Source of the DNA: Streptomyces sp. WMMC500
GTDB lineage: Bacteria > Actinomycetota > Actinomycetes > Streptomycetales > Streptomycetaceae
Direction of reading: 5' to 3'
Assembly (NCBI RefSeq): GCF_027497195.1
Contig: NZ_CP114905.1
Coordinates: 6,893,001-6,957,000, forward strand
Length of the DNA: 64,000 nucleotides
The number at the start of each line of letters is the position of its first letter. Within the stretch, counting starts at the first letter, position 1. Positions 9,663-16,493 of the stretch are shown piece by piece. The notes beneath the pieces are model-generated. The model made no database searches. It was not told the origin of the DNA and was given only the letters and a program-made list of their open reading frames with translations. Made by a program: the position numbers and the translations under genes.

Positions 9663-10067
9663 TCAGGCGGTTCCGTTCCTGCGCAACCACTCCTCTTCCT
9701 CACCCGGTTCGGGTAGCACGCGCCCTCCTTCGACGGCGGACCGGGCGGGGCCGTCCTGGAGCACCACCATGGTCTGGCTCTCGTCCATGCCGGAAATCCG
9801 CACGAGCGCCGAGGACAGTCCCCGGGCCAGTCGCGTCGCCTCCTCCTGCGGGTGACCCCGCCGCACCCAGCCGGTGAGGATCAGCGGTGTCGCCGGCTCG
9901 CCGCCCGCGAAGACGCTGTCCGCGGGCAGCTCGGAGAAGACCACGTTGACGTAGGCCGGTGGCACGTGGTTGATGTCCACGTGGATCCGGGTGATCTCGG
10001 CTGCCAGCAGGGCCTTCACCTCGCTGGTCAGCGATCCCTGGGCCGCCGTGCAGGTGTAAGTGGGCAT
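9663..10067 (-). CDS. Tautomerase-superfamily protein, cis-CaaD-like
   Basis: A 134-residue protein beginning Met-Pro, so the catalytic N-terminal Pro1 appears after Met removal. Counting from Pro, His28 matches His28 of cis-3-chloroacrylate dehalogenase, Arg68/Arg69 lie near Arg70/Arg73, and GGRVLPEPGEEEEW matches the C-terminal region that carries the catalytic Glu (here Glu112). The Tyr103 position appears lost (VVLQDGP). It therefore belongs to the cis-CaaD branch, but dehalogenation is not assured. It is the last gene of a minus-strand cluster after the SDR and the decarboxylase, 106 bp downstream of the SDR. Confidence 0.75.
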   Translation of the reverse strand: MPTYTCTAAQGSLTSEVKALLAAEITRIHVDINHVPPAYVNVVFSELPADSVFAGGEPATPLILTGWVRRGHPQEEATRLARGLSSALVRISGMDESQTMVVLQDGPARSAVEGGRVLPEPGEEEEWLRRNGTA

Positions 10068-10173
10068 GAGGGCTCCTCAACTGTGCGGGGAACATGGCTG
10101 ATTGACGTGCGGGCGGTGAGCAGGGCAGTGGTCGTTGACGGCCCGGGCAAGGGCTGTCGGGCTGTGGTCCCTG

Positions 10174-10935
10174 TCAAAAGCTTCTGCGCACGCCGCCGTC
10201 GATCTGGACCATCGCCCCCGTCAGGTACGACGCGGTGGGCGACATGAGGAACGCGGCGACGCGGCCGAACTCGTCGGGGGCTCCGAAGCGCCGCAGCGGG
10301 ATGCCGGCGCTCGCCCGCTCGAAGGCCGCTTCGGAGTCTCCGGAGCGTCCGTAGAGTTCGCGTGCCCGGTCAGTTGCGATGTGGGCGGGCACGAGGCCGA
10401 CGACGCGGATGCCCGTGGGGCCCAGTTCGTCGGCGAGACCCTTCGCATAACCGGCGAGGGCCGGCCGGAGGGCATTGGAGGTGGCGAGGCCGGGAATCGG
10501 CTCGTACACGGACGTGGAGAGGACGAAGCCGATGACACCGCCCTCGCCCAGTTCCGCAGCGACGGCGCGGGAGAGGCGTACCGCACCGAGGAAGGCCGAC
10601 TCGAACGCGGCGCGCCACTGGTCGTCGCCGATCGTGTCGGAGGTACCCGTCGGTGGCCCGCCGACACTGATCAGCGTCCCGTCGAGTCGGCCGAAAGCGT
10701 CGCGGGCCGCGCTGACGAGGCGGTCCGGCGTTCCGTCATCGGCGTTGTCGGCCACCACCCCGATCGCCTGTCCGGGACCGCCGAGCTCCTCCGCGGCAGC
10801 GGCGACCGATTCCTCGCCACGGCCGCTGACGACCACCCTCGCGCCCTCCGTCACCAGCTCGCGGGCGGCTGCCCTGCCCAGCCCGCGGGTGCCGCCGGTG
10901 ACGATGTACACCCGGTCCCTCAGTCCGAAGTCCAT
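10174..10935 (-). CDS. SDR-family oxidoreductase with atypical active site
   Basis: A 253-residue short-chain dehydrogenase. TGGTRGLGRAAA (residues 13-24) is the dinucleotide-binding glycine motif and the sequence ends with the usual SYLTGAMVQIDGGV. The catalytic YxxxK is not found where expected: the aligned segment reads SNALRPAL, putting Ser for Tyr and Arg for Lys. It lies 37 bp downstream of the benzoylformate-decarboxylase-like gene and is probably co-transcribed; it might act on an aldehyde or hydroxy acid of the same pathway, if it is catalytically active at all. Confidence 0.82.
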   Translation of the reverse strand: MDFGLRDRVYIVTGGTRGLGRAAARELVTEGARVVVSGRGEESVAAAAEELGGPGQAIGVVADNADDGTPDRLVSAARDAFGRLDGTLISVGGPPTGTSDTIGDDQWRAAFESAFLGAVRLSRAVAAELGEGGVIGFVLSTSVYEPIPGLATSNALRPALAGYAKGLADELGPTGIRVVGLVPAHIATDRARELYGRSGDSEAAFERASAGIPLRRFGAPDEFGRVAAFLMSPTASYLTGAMVQIDGGVRRSF

Positions 10936-10972
10936 GACTGCCGTTCCTCGTTGATGGTGTGGACCGTGCGCC

Positions 10973-12583
10973 TTACAGCGAGGCCTTCTGGGGTTGTGTT
11001 TCGACGACGATGACGGTGGGGGCGTCGGCGGTCAGGGCCGTCATGAACTCCCGCTCCAGGTCTTCGGTGGTCTTGACCTCGACGGCCCGGCAACCGAAGC
11101 CGCGGGCCACGGAGGCGATGTCGATTCCGGGCAGGTCCAGGCCGGGTACGCCCGGGGTCTCCTCCAGCACCGCGAACGATTTCAGGATCGAGTACTCGTG
11201 GTTGCGCATGACCACGTAGACGACCCGGAGGTTGTGCTGGGCCGCCGTGTAGAGGGCCTGCACGGAGTACTGGAGGGACCCGTCGCCGATCAGACCGACC
11301 ACCGGCCGCTGCACGCCCCGCTCCCGGTCGCCGAGCGCGACGCCGACCGCGGCCGGGGTGCCCCAGCCGATACCGCCGCTGGCCGTGGCGAAGAACGATT
11401 GGGACCGCGTGGTGGGGAGCCACTCGATCTGCTCCGCCATCGTCGAGGTCGACTCGTTGACGAACACCGTGTCCGGCGGCCGGACCCTGCTCAGGGCGGC
11501 GTAGACCTCGGCCGGGGTGAGCGGGCTGTTCGGCTCCTTCGGCAGCGCGCGCGGTCGCGGCATCGGCTGCGGTGCGGTCCTCGCGGATCCCTCGGCGACC
11601 ATGTCCAGGAGCAGCTCGATCGCCAGCCCGGGATCACCGAGCAGGCTGTCACCCATCCTCGCCGCAGCCGCGACATCGGGACTGCCGGTGATCTGCAGCA
11701 GCTCGGTGCCCTCGGGGAGGTACTCGCCGGGCACGTAGGGGTAGTAGCGGAACACCTCCGCGCCGATCACGACCACGAGGTCGTGCCCGCGCAGCCGGTC
11801 GCCGACGGACTTCACCGACATGCCCAACGGGCCGCCGAAGAGAGCATGATCCTCGGGGAAGGAGGCCCGGTCCAACAGCGGAGACCCGTAGACGACCGCG
11901 CGCAGCTTCTCCGCGAGGGCCACAGCCTGGTCCCAGCCGCCGGCGCGATCGACCTCGGGCCCGAAGACCAGAGCGGGACTGCGACTGGCGGAGACGCGCT
12001 CGGCGAAGGCGCGCAGCCGCGCTGTGTCAGGCGCCACCCGGTCGCTCAGCGTGCGCACCCGGTCGAAGCCGGCCAGCGGGTGGTTCCAGTCGTCCATGGG
12101 GATCGACATGTAGACCGGTCCCGCCGGCGGCTGCAGTGCCATCGCATAGGCGCGCATGAAGGCCTCGGGGACATCTTCCGCGCGGACCGGCTCGTAGGAC
12201 CACTTCACCCACGGCTTCGGCAGCTCCGTGGCCTCCCGGTTGCCCAGGTACGGATCCCCGATCACCAACTCCCGGTGCTGCTGCCCGGAAGTGATGATCA
12301 GGGGCGTGTTCCCGTGGTAGGCCGCCACGAGGTTGCCCACCGCGTTGCCCACCCCGGCCGAGGAGTGCAGGTTGACCAGCGCAGGACGGCCGGTGACCTG
12401 TGCGAAAGTGTCGGCCATGGCGATGACGGACGCTTCCTGCAACCCCAGCACATAGGTGAAGTCCTTGGGGAAGTCCTGGAGAAACGTCTGCTCGGTGGAG
12501 CCGGGATTACCGAAGACGGTGGTGAGTTTGAGCGTGCGTAGCAGGTCGTAGGTCACGCTGTGCACGGTGGACTGCTCGGTCAT
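10973..12583 (-). CDS. mdlC: Thiamine-diphosphate enzyme, benzoylformate decarboxylase-like
   Basis: A 536-residue ThDP-dependent decarboxylase matching benzoylformate decarboxylase along its length. GNPGSTE (Ser29), GLQEASV (Glu50) and NLHSSAG (His73) correspond to active-site Ser26, Glu47 and His70 of the Pseudomonas enzyme; GDGSLQYSVQAL...MRN is the ThDP/Mg site. The second catalytic histidine, His281 in FRYHQY, is replaced by Tyr in FRYYPY (residues 278-283). The expected reaction is decarboxylation of an aryl-glyoxylate to an aldehyde, feeding the SDR encoded next. It is the first gene of the cluster. The symbol is by family; true substrate may differ. Confidence 0.85.
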   Translation of the reverse strand: MTEQSTVHSVTYDLLRTLKLTTVFGNPGSTEQTFLQDFPKDFTYVLGLQEASVIAMADTFAQVTGRPALVNLHSSAGVGNAVGNLVAAYHGNTPLIITSGQQHRELVIGDPYLGNREATELPKPWVKWSYEPVRAEDVPEAFMRAYAMALQPPAGPVYMSIPMDDWNHPLAGFDRVRTLSDRVAPDTARLRAFAERVSASRSPALVFGPEVDRAGGWDQAVALAEKLRAVVYGSPLLDRASFPEDHALFGGPLGMSVKSVGDRLRGHDLVVVIGAEVFRYYPYVPGEYLPEGTELLQITGSPDVAAAARMGDSLLGDPGLAIELLLDMVAEGSARTAPQPMPRPRALPKEPNSPLTPAEVYAALSRVRPPDTVFVNESTSTMAEQIEWLPTTRSQSFFATASGGIGWGTPAAVGVALGDRERGVQRPVVGLIGDGSLQYSVQALYTAAQHNLRVVYVVMRNHEYSILKSFAVLEETPGVPGLDLPGIDIASVARGFGCRAVEVKTTEDLEREFMTALTADAPTVIVVETQPQKASL

Positions 12584-13020
12584 GGCTGCTACCGACTTTC
12601 CTGAGGTGGCGGGCAGCAGGTCATGACCGCTGCCGGAGAGTTACGGAACTGTGGGAGAACCCGCGTACGTGTGTGTCCCCGGCAAGCTCGTTTTCCGGGG
12701 TCTCAGGGGGCGCAGGGGCGAGTCTCGGTCCAGTCGGCCAGTAGCCGGCACGGCGGTGTGGGAGAACATGTTTCTACCTGCTGCACAGATACTGGTCACA
12801 TGCATAAGAGCATGTGCTCCGGCATGTCTGCAAGCGACACGAAGGGGGACGCAGAGGTTGATAAGACTGCGAGCGGAAATCACGTTCCCCGGCATCACCC
12901 GGATGGTCGCCGCCTTGCGGCAGGCCGTGGTGGAGATCGCCGCTCAGCAACCTGGCTCCGCCACTCGTCAATGAATTTCCGATGCGTTTCAGTTGCTGCT
13001 CGCATCTTGGCGGAGCGGAA
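12584..13020. other. Intergenic region upstream of the decarboxylase operon
   Basis: No convincing gene. Between 12763 and 12836 there are four CATG-containing boxes, including AGAACATGTTTCT (12763-12775, with perfect AACATGTT) and AGCATGTGCT, unusual for DNA this GC-rich. They may be binding sites for a regulator of the decarboxylase operon. Short open frames here have poor codon usage for the organism. Confidence 0.3.
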
Positions 13021-13189
13021 CTGAACCCGGGCAGAAGTGGAAAGCCTCGAATCCCGCAGGATGGACCTGGTGTCCTGGCTCAGACACCAGCCGCAAAGTA
13101 GGTTTCGGGTAGCTGGACGAGTCCCGTTTCCCCGTCCTGGGCGCCGTCGTTGGTCTGATCGAGTGATCGAGGCCAAAGGGGCGTGCGTG

Positions 13190-14064
13190 CGGCAAGAGTG
13201 GTCGCCGGAGGAGCTGTTGGCGAACTGGACGCTGGTCGGCCGGACTGCCGAGTACCACCGCAAGTAGATCCGTGAGGCCCCGGGGTTGAGGCCGTCGGCG
13301 GTTGCGGACGAGAAGGCGCCGGCCGAGTGGCCGGCCGTGGAGGTCTGTCCGGTCGAGCTGGTGGAGGACCGGCAGCGCGAGACCCTGCTGGTCGAGTGCC
13401 GGGCGCGGAAGATCCAGCCGCCAGGCCGTACCCGGGTCGAGAAGGTACTCGTCGCGGCGCGGGGCAAGTGGGAGAAGACGTTCTGCGCCCGCACGATCGG
13501 CCGCCTGGGCCAGGCGGGCACGGCCCGGCTGCTGTCGCTGGTAGCCGAGGACAACGAGGCGGGTACCGCCCTGGTGGCCGCGCTCAAGCACGACCCGGGC
13601 GCGGTCGGCCTGGACTCCTTGCTGACGGAAATCCGGGCACGTGCGATCAAGCTGTACCCCTCGGACTTCCGCGACACGAGCGAGGACGTACTACGGATCA
13701 CCTGCTCGCGGCGCTGTGCTCGTCCCGGCAGGCGGAGATCACCGACGCGCTGGTCGACTTGCTGGTCGCTCTGGTCCACAAGATCAACGCACGCGCCGAG
13801 CGGCGGGTGGAGAAGCAGCTCACCGCCGAGTTGAAGAAGGTCCGCACCACCTTGCGCTCCTCCTGCAGCTCGTACTACCGGCAGATGCCGCCGCCTGCTG
13901 AACACCCGAGCTTCGAGTGCAACAACACCGCCTCCCGGCCGGTGATGGACGCGATGAAGCTGCTGAAGAAGTCCGCCGACGTCGACGGCAAGACTCGCTT
14001 CCACGACGCCGGCGACGACGTGCCCATGGACGGCCGTGGTGCGCAAGGACTGGCGCGAGGCGGG
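13190..14064 (+). pseudogene. tnpA: Tn3-family transposase, broken
   Basis: Fragments in order but in shifting frames and with deletions: RQEWSPEELLANWTLV is the transposase N-terminus (frame closed by TAG at 13265); CPVELVEDRQRETLLVECRA to LDSLLTEIRARAIKLYPSDF (13336-13670) is the following region; after a frameshift near 13695, LLAALCSSRQAEITDALVDL and RPVMDAMKLLKKSADVDGKT continue; a final VRKDWREA piece lies near 14040-14064 in another frame. Most of the catalytic C-terminal half is gone. Cannot be functional. Confidence 0.85.
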
Positions 14065-14073
14065 GCCAAGCCA

Positions 14074-14100
14074 GGTCCCGGGTGCGTGGCGCCCGGGACC
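14074..14100 (+). terminator. Hairpin after transposase remnant
   Basis: GGTCCCGGG and CCCGGGACC form a perfect 9-bp stem with a 9-base loop, without a T run. It may stop read-through from the transposon remnant into the CoA-transferase gene, or may be an element-associated palindrome. Confidence 0.4.
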
Positions 14101-14110
14101 CTTCCCGAAG

Positions 14111-14127
14111 ATGGCACTCAGTGCCAT
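14111..14127. promoter_or_regulatory. Palindromic operator in front of the CoA-transferase gene
   Basis: ATGGCACTCAGTGCCAT is a perfect 17-bp palindrome with a single central base, the form used by many TetR-family repressors. It overlaps a possible -10 (CATATT, 14124-14129) that would start transcription at or near the GTG at 14137, giving a leaderless mRNA. No TetR gene is next to it. Confidence 0.6.
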
Positions 14128-14136
14128 ATTGGGAGT

Positions 14137-15525
14137 GTGAACTCTCTAATCTCCGCAGGTACGTCGCAGGCTTGGGCAGCACTGGGTGCCGATTCTTCTC
14201 TGCTCGACCGGGTGACCTACGGCGGTCCCTCCGGAGGACTGCCGGCGCGGCTGCCCGTCATGGAGCTGGCGAGGGCCACCGTCGCGGTGTGCTCGCTCGC
14301 GGCCGCCGAGCTCACTTCAGTACGCACGGGGCGGCCCGTGCCCCGGATGCGGATCGACGACGAGTCGGTCGCGACGGCGTTCCTCAGCGACCGGCTGATG
14401 CGGGTCGACGGGCAAGCGTGGTCGACCTTCGCGCCGCTGTCCCGGTTCTGGCGGGCGGCCGATGGATGGGTTCGTACGCACGCCAATTACCCGCACCATC
14501 GGGCCCGATTGCTCGCCGCTCTCGGGGTGCCGGGCGACGCTGGCGAGCAGGCGGTGGACGCGGTGGCCCGGGCGATCGCGGGGCGTACCGCGTTGGAGGT
14601 GGAGGAGACCGTGTACGCGGTGGGCGGTCTGGCCGTCGCGGCACGCAGCCCCGAGGAGTGGGCCAAGAGCGAGCAGGGGGTCCTGGTCGCGGGGCAGCCG
14701 CTGCTGACGACGGCGCGCGTCGACGACGCCCCGAACCGCGTGCTCGGTGACGCCGCGCTGCCGTGCGCAGGGCTGCGCGTCCTGGATCTGACCCGGGTGC
14801 TCGCCGGACCGGTCGCCACCCGAACGCTGGCGCTGCTCGGGGCGGACGTGCTGCGGATCGACGCCCCCCAGCTACCGGAGAGTCAGGAAGCCCACAACGA
14901 CACGGGGATCGGGAAACGCTCGACCACCCTGGACCTGGGTGACGCCACCGGCCGCCGGGTCTTCGAGGAGCTGCTCGACGAGGCGCACGTGGTGGTTACC
15001 GGTTACCGGCCGGGCGCGCTGGACCGGTTCGGGGTGACGCCCGAGGCGCTCGCCGGGCGTCGTCCGGGTCTCGTGATCGCCCAGCTCTCCGCGTGGGGCC
15101 GTTACGGGCCGTGGCACGAGCGGCGCGGCTTCGACAGCCTGGTCCAAGTGGCCACCGGCATCGCCGAACTGGAGGGCTCGCCGGACTCGCCCGGCGCGCT
15201 GCCCGCCCAGGCGCTCGACCACGGCACCGGCTACCTGCTGGCGGCCGGGGTGCTGCGCGCGCTCACCGAACAGCACCGCGCGGGCGGCACCCGCCTGGTC
15301 CGCCTGGCCCTGGCGCAGACCGCGCACTGGCTGGTCCACGAGCTGGCCCCCGCTCCGGGCGAGGACGACGGCTTCGACGCCGGTCGCTGGTTGACCGAGA
15401 CCGACAGCCCCATGGGCCGGCTGCGGCACGCGCTGCCGCCGGTGTCGTACGAGGGAGGCCCGGTGAACTGGGCACGCCCGCCGGGCCTGTGGGGCACGGA
15501 CGCCGCGGTCTGGAGCGGCGCCTGA
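14137..15525 (+). CDS. CaiB/BaiF-type (family III) CoA-transferase-like protein
   Basis: A 462-residue protein. The N-terminal ~200 residues are a poorly recognised domain; from about residue 205, LRVLDLTRVLAGPVATRTLALLGADVLRID is the signature region of family III CoA-transferases, followed by GKRSTTLDLGDATGRR and a GFDSLVQVATGIAELEG segment. Such enzymes move CoA between carboxylic acids; the substrate is unknown. The GTG start at 14137 has no well-spaced ribosome site, agreeing with leaderless translation from the promoter under the palindrome at 14111-14127. It is intact while transposase and recombinase around it are decayed, so it looks like a retained passenger. The family Asp nucleophile could not be placed with certainty. 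Confidence 0.72.
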   Translation: MNSLISAGTSQAWAALGADSSLLDRVTYGGPSGGLPARLPVMELARATVAVCSLAAAELTSVRTGRPVPRMRIDDESVATAFLSDRLMRVDGQAWSTFAPLSRFWRAADGWVRTHANYPHHRARLLAALGVPGDAGEQAVDAVARAIAGRTALEVEETVYAVGGLAVAARSPEEWAKSEQGVLVAGQPLLTTARVDDAPNRVLGDAALPCAGLRVLDLTRVLAGPVATRTLALLGADVLRIDAPQLPESQEAHNDTGIGKRSTTLDLGDATGRRVFEELLDEAHVVVTGYRPGALDRFGVTPEALAGRRPGLVIAQLSAWGRYGPWHERRGFDSLVQVATGIAELEGSPDSPGALPAQALDHGTGYLLAAGVLRALTEQHRAGGTRLVRLALAQTAHWLVHELAPAPGEDDGFDAGRWLTETDSPMGRLRHALPPVSYEGGPVNWARPPGLWGTDAAVWSGA

Positions 15526-15646
15526 CGAGAACTCTTCGGGGCGGTGCGCCCGTCAGACCGATGCGTCTGTGTCCTGCTCGGGGATCAACGGAACCGTGGT
15601 TGGCGCTGAGATTGATCACGGTGCGGGCCTGGTGGCTGTTTCCTAG

Positions 15647-15739
15647 GTGGTCGCTCGTGAAGACGACTTCAAGCGCGTGGAATCGCACGACTGCCCGATG
15701 TCCACCTGCGCCGCCCCCGCGGGCTCCCCGTGCCGTACC
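15647..15739 (+). pseudogene. Recombinase N-terminus, truncated
   Basis: The translation REDDFKRVESHDCPMSTC followed by AAPAGSPCRT matches my recollection of the cysteine-rich N-terminal extension found on some actinomycete transposon recombinases. The similarity stops after the CRT residues and the sequence runs into the right TIR-like end within 65 bp. No serine-recombinase core remains. Confidence 0.45.
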
Positions 15740-15827
15740 ATGCCGTCGCACCGTCCGTTGTGTTGCCCGGACGCTCCTGAGGTTCGCGCACGGTCCCGGC
15801 TCGTTCCACTTCTGCCCCGGACACGCC

Positions 15828-16493
15828 TCAGCTCCTTAGCAGGTCCAGGTGAACGGTCGTGTCGCACAGTCGCTCCACCTGTGCCGGATCGTGCGAGACC
15901 AGGAGGACCGTCCTGCGGCCGCGTAGCGCCGCGATGGACTGCTCGACCGTGTCCCTGCTGTGCTCGTCGAGCGCGCTGGTGGGCTCGTCGAGGAGCAGTC
16001 CGGCCGGTTCCAGGGCCAGCGCGCGGGCGAGGCAGAGTCGCTGCCGCTGTCCGGCGGACAGGGTCTGGGCCGGGGCGTCGAGCCGGTCGGAGACCTCCTT
16101 CCACAACCCGGCCTCGCGCAGTGCGCGTTCCGCTCGTTCGCGCAGCACCTCCCGGGACGCGCGCAGGACGTGGCGCAGGCCGAACAGGGCGTTGTCGAGG
16201 ACGCTGCCGCCGAAGACGACCGGTGTCTGGGGTACGAGGACGACTCTGGCCCTGAGATCCGCGTCTCCCTTGCCGGGTGCCACGGTGCGGTCGAGTACCT
16301 TCACGTCGCCCTCTCGGACGAGCCCGTAGGGGAGCAGGTCCACCAGGGCGCGCAGGAGGGTGGACTTGCCGGCGCCCGAGGGTCCGCACAGGCCGGTGGT
16401 GGACCCGTGTTCCAGGCTGAAGGAGAGGGGGCCGACCAGGGTCCTGTCGCGGGTGCGTACGCGCAGCCGGTGCACGGCGATCACGTCGTCCAT
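15828..16493 (-). CDS. pstB: Phosphate-type ABC transporter ATPase
   Basis: A 221-residue ATPase, shorter than the usual PstB of about 250-260. Walker A GPSGAGKST (residues 38-46), Q-loop LVPQTP, signature LSAGQRQRLCLARAL, Walker B LLLDEPTSALD and switch His in VSHD are all present. The ATG at 16493 overlaps the end of the fused permease gene by 13 bases, so translation is probably coupled. Third gene of the minus-strand pst-like operon; no phoU follows. The symbol is from gene context, because the ATPase alone could serve another anion. Confidence 0.82.
   Translation of the reverse strand: MDDVIAVHRLRVRTRDRTLVGPLSFSLEHGSTTGLCGPSGAGKSTLLRALVDLLPYGLVREGDVKVLDRTVAPGKGDADLRARVVLVPQTPVVFGGSVLDNALFGLRHVLRASREVLRERAERALREAGLWKEVSDRLDAPAQTLSAGQRQRLCLARALALEPAGLLLDEPTSALDEHSRDTVEQSIAALRGRRTVLLVSHDPAQVERLCDTTVHLDLLRS

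Larger units (their letters stand above)
13027..15820. mobile_element. Decayed Tn3-family transposon remnant with a passenger gene
   Basis: Bounded by inverted copies of GGGCAGAAGTGGAA: forward at 13029-13042, and reversed at 15804-15817 where the outer part reads as GTGTCCGGGG on the minus strand, a Tn3-like end. Inside are pieces of a Tn3-type transposase (13190-14064), the first 31 codons of an element-associated recombinase (15647-15739) and an intact CoA-transferase gene. The left end is degenerate and no target duplication could be identified, so the exact borders are tentative. Confidence 0.55.

Noticed and set aside
12641..12974. Small frames on both strands upstream of the decarboxylase operon
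   Set aside because: Poor codon usage, no ribosome sites and no recognisable domains.
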